The notes under the pieces are model-generated. The model had not been told where the DNA came from, made no database searches, and saw only the letters and a program-made list of their open reading frames with translations. Shown piece after piece: positions 1 through 6,589 of a DNA stretch of 9,255 bases (the stretch's first letter is position 1; the number at the start of each line of letters is the position of its first letter). Source of the DNA: Nostoc sp. CHAB 5715 (lineage in GTDB: Bacteria; Cyanobacteriota; Cyanobacteriia; Cyanobacteriales; Nostocaceae); NCBI RefSeq assembly GCF_020829685.1, contig NZ_JAIVFR010000194.1, positions 1 through 9,255 of the forward strand, given 5' to 3'. The position numbers and the translations under genes are program-made.

Positions 1-1140
1 GCTCAAATTACCAACAATCATCAAGTGCATTGCAGCCGCCAAAAGAGGCCCAACCACACTACGACGTTCATCATCTAGCTTGAACACGACCATCTCTCTA
101 CCTTCAAGCTTAGTGGGAATGTCCGATTTCCCTATAAATGCCCTCAGCAAATCAGCTTGGATGAAAGATGAGAAAGTACCTGCTGCTGTGGTCAAAATCC
201 CAGAAATAGTCTTCTCTGCATCCTTAGCACTCAAAAATTGAATAAACGAAGTCGCCACCCATTCATCCAACCTTTTGGACTGTACCGCATGGTCAAGACG
301 TTGCACCAGTTTTGGCAACCGCAGCACCGCATACAGCATCGCCATATCTGGGTAAGGTGAACCCTTGACTAACTGTAAAAGTGCTTTAGCTAACAAGTCC
401 CCGGCTTTAGCAAAGAACTCATCACTTTTACCACCACTGGAAGCATTGCGGTTAATCACTTGTCCAATTTCTCCTGCCATTACCCCATCGCGTGCATCAC
501 GCATATAATCTAAAGGATTAATCACACCGCTAAAGGGTTCACCGGGGGCAAATACTCGTACTTTGTAACCATAACGGGCTGCTAAGGGTGCATGGAGTCG
601 TAGTTGGTCGCCCTTCTTGTCGTAGAGTAAAATCGGAAAACCTTGCTGCATAGCACTTTCTAACATCCGGTCTATGGTTGAGTAGGTTTTACCAGACCCA
701 GGCGCACCTATTACCAGTGTTCCCCTTTCGGCATTGGGAAACCAAACACTAGGAGATGCACCTAACATTGTTTGCAGATTAGTAATTAGCGATCGCCACT
801 TGCCTTTTACCCAATAGCGAGGAGTACCAGACCATAGGGTAACTTTATTGTGTTTATGCTCCTTGATTTGCTTGAGTGCTAGGTTAGTTGCTGCTAGTTT
901 CTCACTGATACCAGAGACTTTACCAGTGGTGATTTTTCCCTTACCAGTACCACTGATTTGCAACAACAGTAAAACGAAGAGCATTCCACCTATCATCATC
1001 CAACCTTGGGGATTGTTATACTGTTGAAATAATTTGCCAAAGTCAATGCTAGCCAGAGGTGTTTGAAAGGATGACACTTCAATTAATGTCGAGTTAGCAG
1101 TGATCTGGTTGTGTGGTAGATTTTTCTGGTAAATGTTCAT
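1..1140 (-). CDS. Type IV coupling protein (VirD4/TraG/TrwB-like ATPase), N-terminal part, runs off the window
   Basis: This is a hexameric inner-membrane ATPase of the FtsK/HerA/VirD4 class that, in this family, feeds DNA into a conjugative type IV secretion channel. The window shows 380 codons from an ATG at 1140 down to base 1 with no stop. Residues about 46-62 form one hydrophobic membrane segment (GWMMIGGMLFVLLLLQI), followed by a basic linker. A Walker A motif, GAPGSGKT, lies at residues 145-152 (bases 685-708), followed by the VirD4-like stretch ILLYDKKGDQ. The segment GREMVVFKLDDERRSVVGP near the edge also resembles TraG/VirD4 proteins. Walker B should lie beyond base 1 and cannot be checked. 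No convincing Shine-Dalgarno precedes the ATG, so a slightly different start is possible. A HIP1 site lies inside the gene at 789-796. The exported transglycosylase at 2642-4609 on the same strand supports a transfer role. The class is confident; the exact subfamily is not. Confidence 0.85.
   Translation of the reverse strand, partial: MNIYQKNLPHNQITANSTLIEVSSFQTPLASIDFGKLFQQYNNPQGWMMIGGMLFVLLLLQISGTGKGKITTGKVSGISEKLAATNLALKQIKEHKHNKVTLWSGTPRYWVKGKWRSLITNLQTMLGASPSVWFPNAERGTLVIGAPGSGKTYSTIDRMLESAMQQGFPILLYDKKGDQLRLHAPLAARYGYKVRVFAPGEPFSGVINPLDYMRDARDGVMAGEIGQVINRNASSGGKSDEFFAKAGDLLAKALLQLVKGSPYPDMAMLYAVLRLPKLVQRLDHAVQSKRLDEWVATSFIQFLSAKDAEKTISGILTTAAGTFSSFIQADLLRAFIGKSDIPTKLEGREMVVFKLDDERRSVVGPLLAAAMHLMIVGNLS
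789..796. repeat. HIP1 octamer GCGATCGC (one of five)
   Basis: The palindrome GCGATCGC (highly iterated palindrome 1) is strongly over-represented in many cyanobacterial genomes. Copies are at 789-796, 3205-3212, 3659-3666, 4233-4240 and 7001-7008, all inside coding sequence. They support a cyanobacterial host and suggest the DNA has resided there long enough to carry the host signature. Confidence 0.9.
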
Positions 1141-1228
1141 AGCAGTTAAGTAGGCATTTAGCAGAAATTTTAGCTACCAATTGAAAGCTAGGGAATTGAC
1201 CTTTTGGACATTTTTTTTAGAGGTGTTA

Positions 1229-1253
1229 GAAACTCTATTTCTAGAGGAGTTTC
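1229..1253. other. Strong imperfect hairpin between the coupling-protein gene and the Rpn pseudogene
   Basis: GAAACTCTA (1229-1237), a TTTC loop and TAGAGGAGTTTC (1242-1253) form a hairpin with a 3-nt bulge. It lies 5' of the coupling-protein start on the minus strand and just past the stop of the Rpn/DUF4351 remnant. A run of eight T occurs at 1211-1218 on the plus strand. For minus-strand transcripts the hairpin is followed by A residues rather than U, so it is not a classic intrinsic terminator. It could be a leader structure or an RNA-processing site. The remaining bases between 1141 and 1268 show nothing else I can support. Confidence 0.4.
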
Positions 1254-1268
1254 AGATACATAACAGCT

Positions 1269-1565
1269 TTATGAATGATTGCTGTTAAACCTGGCCAATA
1301 AATCCTCACGTGAGAGATTCGATAACTGCAACAGTAAAGAAGCATACTCTTGTGAAGGTAGCTCTAGAATAGGGTGAATAATTGTGGCTAATTGTTCATC
1401 TAGCGTACCAAATCGAACTGTTAGTAAATTTTCCACAATCATACGTTGCCCTTGCTTTTGAGCCTCTTGCTCCCACTACACATATAATGGTGATAATTTC
1501 ATGATTAACCTCCTGTCATCCTCATCTATATTTTCGCTAGTCTGTAAATTAGCATTCAAGATACT
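1269..1565 (-). pseudogene. Rpn-family/DUF4351 nuclease-transposase remnant, C-terminal fragment with in-frame stop
   Basis: Read on the minus strand, the frame from about 1565 to the TAA at 1271-1269 encodes a segment like the C-terminus of Rpn-type (PD-(D/E)XK, recombination-promoting nuclease/putative transposase) proteins that carry a DUF4351 domain. Visible are SENIDEDDRRLIMKLSPLY, then a Gln-rich linker, RFGTLDEQLATIIHPILELP, and a terminal LLLQLSNLSREDLLARF. An in-frame TAG at 1478-1476 interrupts the reading directly after residues SPLYV, probably a CAG (Gln) to TAG change. A further in-frame stop at 1568-1566 ends the open frame upstream, and no N-terminal nuclease domain is present. 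The fragment is therefore both truncated at its 5' end and nonsense-mutated. A rescue product could start at the internal Met at 1442, but nothing supports its expression. The family assignment rests on recalled similarity. Confidence 0.65.
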
Positions 1566-1637
1566 TTATTTTATGGCGTAATTTAAATCTGTGGTGGAGA
1601 GTAATTGCCTCATAAACAACGATTGGTAAATAAGTTT

Positions 1638-1653
1638 TGAGGCTAACGCCTCA
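1638..1653. repeat. Small palindrome TGAGGC-TAAC-GCCTCA
   Basis: A perfect 6-bp stem with a TAAC tetraloop lies 30 bp upstream of the DUF5895-like gene. It resembles the short dispersed palindromes that litter Nostocales intergenic DNA. It may be part of that gene's leader. No clear promoter or ribosome binding site was recognised between 1566 and 1683. Confidence 0.5.
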
Positions 1654-1683
1654 TGCGTTGGGCAATCATATTTATGTACTCCA

Positions 1684-2454
1684 ATGGTTAAATCTAGGGT
1701 TTCAAACAACTCTAATCGCTCCAATCAATCTACTGCCAAAACTGCTGCTTCTAATCCCAAAGCTAATACCAAAACTCAAGCAGCTAAATCTAAAGCTCCT
1801 AACACTCAATTGTCAGACCTTGATATTGACGATATTGACCCAGAACTTCTCAGCGACAGTTATAACCAAGTTAGACGACCGTTACTGCCTTACGGCATTG
1901 TCGTTAATGACAAACCCGCCGGACTTCTAATTCCAGAAGACCAGCTAGAAAAGGCTGGCTGGCTTAATATGCCTGATGAAAACGACCTAACCATTGTCAC
2001 CCTAACTGAAGATGTTACTGGACTTTTAATTACTCAAGCACGTTTACTAGTTTTAGCTTTTGTGCCAGAGTATATCCGTTATAAATCAGACGTTGAAGAC
2101 TTGGGTGGTTCTTTTGTTGGGCTTTATGATGAATACAAACATAACCTTGACAAGAAAACAATGGATGTGTGTTCAGAACATGCACTGATGTTTCTGGATG
2201 AGGATAATCAACCCCTGCATACTACTCCTGTCGTTGTCCGCTTTAAAAATGTAGCTCTCTGGAGTTTTAAGTCAGTGCGTGAGGAGTTTTACCGTTCTTT
2301 GGAGAAAACCTTTGCTGACTATTTCCAAGTGCCATTTAGCGGCAAAAGCGATAGGTGGCGTAGCTTAGGTGTGCTGTCAGTCGAGTTCAAAGCTGTAAAA
2401 GAAGGCGAAGGTAAGAATAAACACGACTGTTGTAAGACTGTAGTACCCTCATAG
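1684..2454 (+). CDS. DUF5895-like protein of unknown function (256 aa)
   Basis: The first ~50 residues are a low-complexity tail rich in Ser, Asn, Thr, Ala and Lys, and probably disordered. After a short acidic stretch (DLDIDDIDPELL, residues ~46-57) comes a folded region from about residue 60 to 250. It begins RRPLLPYGIVVNDKPAGLLI and ends near EFKAVKEGEGKNKHDCC. I recognise this as the cyanobacterial DUF5895 type, seen mostly on Nostocales plasmids; no function is known to me. There is no signal peptide or membrane segment, so the protein should be cytoplasmic. The start at 1684 has no Shine-Dalgarno, but its N-terminal tail looks typical for the family. The protein stops only a few residues after the conserved Cys-Cys, in the region where it overlaps the antisense ORF at 2387-2638, so its C-terminus may be shortened. 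It is a lone plus-strand gene between minus-strand transfer genes. Confidence 0.75.
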   Translation: MVKSRVSNNSNRSNQSTAKTAASNPKANTKTQAAKSKAPNTQLSDLDIDDIDPELLSDSYNQVRRPLLPYGIVVNDKPAGLLIPEDQLEKAGWLNMPDENDLTIVTLTEDVTGLLITQARLLVLAFVPEYIRYKSDVEDLGGSFVGLYDEYKHNLDKKTMDVCSEHALMFLDEDNQPLHTTPVVVRFKNVALWSFKSVREEFYRSLEKTFADYFQVPFSGKSDRWRSLGVLSVEFKAVKEGEGKNKHDCCKTVVPS

Positions 2455-2638
2455 TCGGTGCTGGTAATTGATATGCAGTTGTCTTCAGTGGTTGAGACTG
2501 AGTAGGGGAGGCGGAGTCAGAATAAACTCCCTTTCCTTCCCCTGTTTGCCCAAGGTGTATTTTTGAATGCAGCTCAGTATCAAATATTTCTTTTATCTCA
2601 TGGGGTGAAGTAATAGAGGTTTTAGATAAATCTGTCAT
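2387..2638 (-). CDS. Small hypothetical protein (83 aa), translationally coupled to the transglycosylase gene
   Basis: I do not recognise this protein. Its ATG at 2638 follows the TAG of the upstream transglycosylase gene (2644-2642) by three bases. A strong GGGAGG Shine-Dalgarno at 2650-2645 sits six bases before the ATG, inside the last codons of that gene, which argues that translation does start here. The first ~28 residues (MTDLSKTSITSPHEIKEIFD onward) look protein-like. After that the sequence becomes low complexity (Gly/Glu/Lys, then Ser/Pro/Gln), and the last ~22 residues are antisense to the 3' end of the DUF5895-like gene. The reading frame may therefore be a truncated gene running into foreign sequence. 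It is probably the last cistron of the minus-strand set 5035-2387. Confidence 0.4.
   Translation of the reverse strand: MTDLSKTSITSPHEIKEIFDTELHSKIHLGQTGEGKGVYSDSASPTQSQPLKTTAYQLPAPTMRVLQSYNSRVYSYLRLLLQL
2505..2542. terminator. Possible hairpin between convergent genes
   Basis: GGGGAG (2505-2510) and GGAGT (2513-2517) can pair with ACTCC (2526-2530) and CTTCCCC (2536-2542) around an 8-nt loop. The structure lies 50 bp past the stop of the DUF5895-like gene and could end its transcript. It lacks a clear T tract, and it lies inside the small minus-strand ORF, so the call is weak. Confidence 0.25.
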
Positions 2639-2641
2639 ACT

Positions 2642-4609
2642 CTACCTCCCATTTTCAGTATTTTTAGCAGTGCTGATGTAGCTAGAATTTACATTGGGAG
2701 AACAGGTCAGGGTTCCATTATCGGTATTACCGTTGCGATAACTAGCTAAAGCGGTTTTGCCGTAATCTTTGAGGCTGAGGCGACCGAGGGCATCTGAGCC
2801 ATTTCCGTCAACTTTGCTGTAATCACCACCAAAGTGCTTTTGAGCTACTCGTTCAATTAGGCGTTCGCCCGTAAATGGCTGTCCTGTAGCCGGATCGATT
2901 TGCTCTTGTGTTACTTGAATTTTGTTAGCCATATCAGCCATAAACGCCCTATCTTGGTCAGCTGGAGGAAAAAACTCAAATAGTTCAGCCTCTGTTGGTT
3001 GATGCCCTTGCTCCACTTGACTCAGTAACTCTTGACCTCCAGGCTTGGCAGCAATTAACTGCACTGCATAGGGGTTATAACTCATGAACTGGTAGCGACC
3101 GAGAGCGCGACCACAATTTAAACCCCCATCCGCACAGGTATGTATACCAACTGCTTTGTAATCCCCACTACCAGCACTCTCAATCTCCGCAATTGCATTT
3201 GAGAGCGATCGCAAATCAATACCAGAGAGTGATTGACCTGTTATCGACTGACTACCATTACTAAACGTGCATGGATTAATCTTCTCTATTACTCCAGTAC
3301 CGTTGGTAGTCTTAGCTTTCGGCTCTCTTGTAGCTCCGGTTGGTAAAGACGCGGTATTTGTCCTCTGTTCACTCAAATTGCCTACAAATATTAGGGAGTT
3401 AACCTTGTAGCTGAAAAAAGGAACAGGCCCGATAAAATAAGGTGTACAACCCATTCGCCAAGCACAAAACCGAAAGAACAAAGCCGTATCTACCGTATCA
3501 GTGGTTTCATCTGGCTCCATTACCACCACCTTAAAAGCTTTACCAAACGGTAGCCTTCCTGTTGGTTCCCGACCGTTATTCACTGCTTTCAGGATACCCC
3601 GCCCGCCCTCGACTTCTTGGTATTTACCGGAAATCCACTGTTTACCTTCTAACTTACTGCGATCGCTACGACCTGCATTTTCCAAATCGTCCAGTTCTAA
3701 GTAAGCACAATCTTTTTCAGTACAAGGCACAGAAAACCCTTGCACGTCTGAACCAGAAATCGTATTGTTACGGCGGTTTTCTGTTGGCCCATAAACTACA
3801 TCAATCCGCATTACCAAGCTACCAATTTCAGTGATGGGATTAGGCATTAATCCTAAAGGTACTTGTCCCAAACCAGGAATATCCGAAACATTGCTATTCA
3901 TCCAACCTGTAAATTGTTGTAGCTGTACTGCATCTAAGTTAGGAATTGAAGAAATAGAAAACTCTGCCAAGTCAATTTCTCCCAGCTTCATTTGCCCAAC
4001 TTCATACTGTGTTAGTACCTGAGCTAGTGTTAAATTAGATGCGGCAATTAAGTGAGATTTTAGTAAGGTTGCAACAGGTGTAATATTGTTTACTTGTGTC
4101 TTAGCTAATTCTGGAACAACCTGAGCTAAATGGCTCAATGTCTGCTCCCCAATCAGGGGAAATTCACTCAAGGCAATTTTGTTTAAATCTATACTGTTAA
4201 TGTCTGTGTTCGCCTCTGGTTGTGTGCCCAGAGCGATCGCCTGGATCGCCTGCAAAGAAAACTCCTCTGCCTGTAATGCTTCACTGATATCTCCTAACTT
4301 CAAATATTGGTCAGGAGTCATACCCACATTCCAAGTGCGACTCAGGTCATAACCCAGTGTTTGACTGTAGGGACTGCCATCAATTGCACCGGATTGACTG
4401 ATACCTGGTAGCTGGGCCAGAGAAATGCGGCTCCAGTCTGGCAGCAAAACTTTAGTAGCAGGTAGTCGAGACTGAGGATTTGCAACTTCTACAATTCGAG
4501 TCGGTAAATTGCCATCACCAATTGTGTTGATTGTAGCTTGTGCGGCGATACTATAAATAATACAAGCAATGACAACCAGAAGAGATATCCATGCTTTTGG
4601 TATCTTCAT
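2642..4609 (-). CDS. Exported conjugation-type protein with C-terminal lytic transglycosylase/lysozyme-like domain (655 aa)
   Basis: The protein probably opens local gaps in peptidoglycan for assembly of a transfer apparatus, as VirB1-type enzymes do. I chose the ATG at 4609 rather than the TTG at 4645, because it puts a Sec signal at the N-terminus: MKIPK, a hydrophobic core at residues 7-22, then an AQA cleavage site near residue 25. Residues ~26-290 hold irregular Leu/Ile-rich repeats. Residues ~290-440 are of unknown fold with two Cys pairs (CTEKDC and CAWRMGC). A Pro/Thr-rich linker leads to the enzyme domain at ~465-620, with AIAEIESAGSGDY, GRALGRYQFMSYNP and a late KHFGGDY segment. Glu477, in the ES pair, is the likely catalytic acid. 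Two further cysteines (HTCADGGLNC) flank the active-site loop. VirB1 enzymes are usually far shorter, so this is a fusion or an unusual architecture. It has three HIP1 sites. It lies between the 104-aa gene and the small coupled ORF, probably as one operon. Confidence is good for the enzyme domain and low for the rest. Confidence 0.75.
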   Translation of the reverse strand: MKIPKAWISLLVVIACIIYSIAAQATINTIGDGNLPTRIVEVANPQSRLPATKVLLPDWSRISLAQLPGISQSGAIDGSPYSQTLGYDLSRTWNVGMTPDQYLKLGDISEALQAEEFSLQAIQAIALGTQPEANTDINSIDLNKIALSEFPLIGEQTLSHLAQVVPELAKTQVNNITPVATLLKSHLIAASNLTLAQVLTQYEVGQMKLGEIDLAEFSISSIPNLDAVQLQQFTGWMNSNVSDIPGLGQVPLGLMPNPITEIGSLVMRIDVVYGPTENRRNNTISGSDVQGFSVPCTEKDCAYLELDDLENAGRSDRSKLEGKQWISGKYQEVEGGRGILKAVNNGREPTGRLPFGKAFKVVVMEPDETTDTVDTALFFRFCAWRMGCTPYFIGPVPFFSYKVNSLIFVGNLSEQRTNTASLPTGATREPKAKTTNGTGVIEKINPCTFSNGSQSITGQSLSGIDLRSLSNAIAEIESAGSGDYKAVGIHTCADGGLNCGRALGRYQFMSYNPYAVQLIAAKPGGQELLSQVEQGHQPTEAELFEFFPPADQDRAFMADMANKIQVTQEQIDPATGQPFTGERLIERVAQKHFGGDYSKVDGNGSDALGRLSLKDYGKTALASYRNGNTDNGTLTCSPNVNSSYISTAKNTENGR

Positions 4610-4635
4610 AATTTCAGTTTTAAAAATGACAGCAA

Positions 4636-4701
4636 CTATACCCAAGTAAGCAAAGTAATTTATTTAATGAAAACCATTCTTTTGTTACTTGTGGGGTATA
4701 G
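4636..4701. promoter_or_regulatory. Imperfect inverted repeat upstream of the transglycosylase gene
   Basis: The arm at 4636-4655 (CTATACCC then AAGTAAGCAA) matches the reverse complement of 4682-4701 (CTATACCCC, AC, AAGTAACAA), with an AT-rich spacer of 26 bases. It sits in the 111-bp gap between the stop of the 104-aa gene and the ATG of the transglycosylase gene. It could be an operator, or a hairpin that limits read-through from the gene upstream. There is no T tract that would make it an ordinary terminator. Confidence 0.4.
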
Positions 4702-4720
4702 TTATCAGTAGAAATATGAC

Positions 4721-5035
4721 TTATAACTCTAGCTCTGGCGATGCTGAATGTTGACTTTTCTTAGACTTGTAACCTGAGCCAGAGCCATATCCTGATAATT
4801 GAGGATTGGGATTAGCAGCCGATTCAGTGTAAGGTGTATCCCCAAGATTGATTTCAAAAATATTCTCTTGATAACCATCCCTAAATTGGTCTGCTTGCAA
4901 AGGATTACTACTATCTCCAGAACTTGATTGCTCAACACCGTAACCTTCAGATTGATAGCCACTGCCAGACTGACAATTACTACTGTCGTCAGTATCAAGA
5001 TTTTGGTTAATTGTAGGTTCGTTATTCATTGGCAT
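4721..5035 (-). CDS. Low-complexity hypothetical protein (104 aa)
   Basis: I do not recognise this protein. It is strongly polar and dominated by Ser, Gly, Gln, Asn, Asp, Glu and Tyr. It contains GSGYQSEGYG early and SGYGSGSGYKSKKS near the end, which look like two copies of a Ser/Gly/Tyr motif flanking a less biased middle (QADQFRDGYQENIFEINLGD). It has no signal peptide, no membrane segment and one cysteine, so it is probably largely disordered. Two starts are possible, ATG 5035 and ATG 5029. An AGG at 5040-5038 is better spaced (7 nt) for the second, giving 102 aa. It is the first gene of the minus-strand set that continues with the transglycosylase, so it may be an accessory transfer factor, but that is only inference from position. 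Confidence 0.5.
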   Translation of the reverse strand: MPMNNEPTINQNLDTDDSSNCQSGSGYQSEGYGVEQSSSGDSSNPLQADQFRDGYQENIFEINLGDTPYTESAANPNPQLSGYGSGSGYKSKKSQHSASPELEL

Positions 5036-5159
5036 TACCTAAAAAAGCTGTATCAATGCCAGCATAAAAAGATTTATCTAGTATCAGCATTCACCTATTG
5101 GACATTAATTTTTTAGCCGATTGGCTATTTTTGGTGATGCGCTCATATCGAGATAAAAA
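5036..5159. promoter_or_regulatory. Divergent intergenic region with small palindrome at 5114-5127
   Basis: These 124 bp separate two divergent genes and must hold both promoters. The region is AT-rich. At its centre TAGCC-GATT-GGCTA (5114-5127) forms a 5-bp stem with a tetraloop and has T-rich runs on both sides. It could be an operator shared by the two genes, or a terminator-like hairpin. I could not pick out a convincing -35/-10 pair in either direction. Confidence 0.35.
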
Positions 5160-5858
5160 ATGGAGCAAATGAATTTGATTTCACCAGAAGTAATGGCAGA
5201 AATCAGTGATGGTAATAGTACCAAACTGCCAGACAATACCCGAAAAATGCTGCAAATTCTGGCAAGTTTAAATACACCAAAAGAATTATTAGCAAGTCTT
5301 TTGGAAATAGCTGAATTTTCCCTACACCATGTTCGCTACCTTGCAGGGCCATTGGTAATTCATCGCAGTCCTTGGAGTGATACGATTCCCCAATGGTTAA
5401 AGTTTGCTTGTATTCAGGATCGATTGGAACTTATCTTCACTGAATATGAACAGAATCAGGTTGGTGTTTCCAGCACAGCCACAGAAGTTCTTACCTACAT
5501 GATGCCAGCAACTTACGAAGCACCTTTACATAGGGATTACGCTGACCTTTATCTTTGGGTAGGTAATGAAGTTTTAACCAAATACGATAAATTACCAAAG
5601 GGTTGCAAGAGTTTTTATGAATTTATAGGTGATGGTGATACGAGCAATGCCAGCAATAATCGTATCATTCATTTTAATCAGGTAAAAAATGAATTCAACT
5701 ATCTTAGCAGGTCAATTCGACGCAGCATAGTTAAACACGCAGCACAAGAAGGATGGGGTAAGCGTCATGTCAATACCAAGTCTAACTTAGACTCGACCCA
5801 AAGCACTCCAACTCCTAAACCTTCATCAAATTCAACTGTGCAAATTAGCTTGTTCTGA
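5160..5858 (+). CDS. Conserved cyanobacterial plasmid protein of unknown function (232 aa)
   Basis: No function is known to me, although the sequence resembles hypothetical proteins I associate with Nostocales plasmids. The N-terminal two-thirds (residues ~1-150) look mainly helical. It contains MNLISPEVMAEISDGNSTKL near the start, then an aromatic segment around HVRYLAGPLVIHRSPWSD and IPQWLKFACIQDRLELIFTE. Residues ~170-200 form a basic helix (LSRSIRRSIVKHAAQEGWGK) that could bind nucleic acid. The last ~30 residues are a Ser/Thr/Pro/Asn-rich tail. No signal peptide or membrane segment is visible. Met4 (ATG 5169) is an alternative start, with GGAG four bases upstream; the first ATG has only a weak GAG. 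The gene ends in a good terminator-like hairpin, so it is probably transcribed alone from the divergent region. Confidence 0.7.
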   Translation: MEQMNLISPEVMAEISDGNSTKLPDNTRKMLQILASLNTPKELLASLLEIAEFSLHHVRYLAGPLVIHRSPWSDTIPQWLKFACIQDRLELIFTEYEQNQVGVSSTATEVLTYMMPATYEAPLHRDYADLYLWVGNEVLTKYDKLPKGCKSFYEFIGDGDTSNASNNRIIHFNQVKNEFNYLSRSIRRSIVKHAAQEGWGKRHVNTKSNLDSTQSTPTPKPSSNSTVQISLF

Positions 5859-5867
5859 ATTTTCCAG

Positions 5868-5906
5868 AAATCCTCAGTCTATTCAAATTTTCAGATGAGG
5901 ATTTTT
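5868..5906 (+). terminator. Rho-independent-type terminator after the 232-aa gene
   Basis: AAATCCTCA (5868-5876) pairs perfectly with TGAGGATTT (5896-5904) across a 19-nt loop. The 3' arm runs into TTTTT, interrupted soon after by C. It begins ten bases after the stop codon. The long loop makes it less than ideal, but position and T-run fit. Confidence 0.6.
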
Positions 5907-5916
5907 CTGTTAAATG

Positions 5917-5930
5917 GAAGCGTTCGCTTC
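5917..5930. repeat. Small palindrome GAAGC-GTTC-GCTTC
   Basis: A perfect 5-bp stem with a GTTC tetraloop lies between the terminator of the 232-aa gene and the next gene. It resembles short dispersed intergenic palindromes common in Nostocales. Confidence 0.45.
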
Positions 5931-5965
5931 TTGAATTATGAACATAAATTTTCAAGTTAGTCATC

Positions 5966-6508
5966 ATGAATACTCAACAAATTCAAGAAGTTTTAACTCA
6001 TCTCATCATTGGAATTACAGCCTTATATACCATTGTAATGGTCGTTGATTTCGTTGTGGGAATAGTCCATCTGTGGCAGAAATTTACAGTCAACATCGAA
6101 AACACAACATCTGAAAAATCACACCTGGAATCTATTGATATTAAGAAATCTCTCAAGTTGAAAAATCAAAATCAATCAACTAACCATATTACATCAAAAC
6201 CAGAACCTCAACCAGACAACTTTATTAGCATTGATGTAGACAAAATTGATTTACGTACAGCCAGAAAAATTGCTACTGCCATAAAAAAAGCTTCAACATC
6301 CAATCCTGACTTAATTATCAAACAAAAAGTCAACAGTAAAAGTGTTCCTTTAGCCTGGTTGCAAGCACAGATTAAGCATCGTTTAGAACTGGCACCAGAA
6401 ATTGTCACACCCATTATTAGAGAATTGGCTCCTACTGCTTTTACATCTGTTCGAGAGAATATTCAGCATTCTAACATTGCAAAAACAGGTAAACGTAAAG
6501 TCAGTTAA
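5966..6508 (+). CDS. Single-pass membrane protein of unknown function with conserved basic C-terminal segment (180 aa)
   Basis: Residues ~10-38 form one membrane segment (LIIGITALYTIVMVVDFVVGIVHLW), with a short Gln-rich N-terminus before it and a polar, Lys/Asn/Ser-rich linker after it. Residues ~88-150 form a compact segment: IDLRTARKIATAIKKA, then IKQKVNSKSVPLAWLQAQIK, then a helix. The KIA...IKQKVN-K..PLAWL-AQIK pattern recalls a SAP-like helical module that recurs in cyanobacterial plasmid proteins, but I cannot name it with certainty. If so, it would be a cytoplasmic DNA- or protein-binding tail tethered to the membrane. No Shine-Dalgarno precedes the ATG. A hairpin follows the stop. 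The gene is a single unit between two terminator-like structures. Function is unknown. Confidence 0.65.
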   Translation: MNTQQIQEVLTHLIIGITALYTIVMVVDFVVGIVHLWQKFTVNIENTTSEKSHLESIDIKKSLKLKNQNQSTNHITSKPEPQPDNFISIDVDKIDLRTARKIATAIKKASTSNPDLIIKQKVNSKSVPLAWLQAQIKHRLELAPEIVTPIIRELAPTAFTSVRENIQHSNIAKTGKRKVS

Positions 6509-6514
6509 TCATAT

Positions 6515-6548
6515 AAAGAGAGGAATATCGATAGTATTACCTCTCTTT
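6515..6548 (+). terminator. Hairpin terminator after the 180-aa gene
   Basis: AAAGAGAGG (6515-6523) pairs with CCTCTCTTT (6540-6548), and AATA/TATTA extends the stem with one bulge. It starts six bases after the stop codon. The 3' T run is short (TTT then AA), so termination may be partial. Confidence 0.55.
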
Positions 6549-6589
6549 AATAGGGTTTCAAATCTTTGTATAAAACTAATTTGAAGTTG

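Noticed and set aside
1500..1523. A short gene starting at ATG 1502 on the minus strand with an excellent GGAGG ribosome binding site
   Set aside because: The frame reaches a TAG after eight codons, and the GGAGG is explained as codons of the upstream part of the Rpn-family remnant, which is open in the same frame.
1637..1930. Plus-strand 97-aa frame overlapping the start of the DUF5895-like gene
   Set aside because: It starts at a TTG inside a palindrome, has Leu/Ile-biased shadow composition and overlaps a better frame.
3501..4022. Plus-strand open frames at 3501-3704, 3562-3834 and 3831-4022
   Set aside because: They lie antisense to the well-supported transglycosylase gene and show no family resemblance or ribosome binding sites.
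4610..4645. TTG start at 4645 for the transglycosylase gene (667 aa)
   Set aside because: It puts twelve residues before the signal peptide, has no Shine-Dalgarno and lies within the inverted-repeat arm; the ATG at 4609 gives a normal Sec signal.
4928..5116. Plus-strand 62-aa frame antisense to the 104-aa gene and crossing the divergent region
   Set aside because: It has no recognisable features and would cover the region that must contain the promoters.
6208..6584. Frames at 6208-6414 (minus) and 6402-6584 (plus)
   Set aside because: Both are shadows of the 180-aa membrane protein gene and its terminator.
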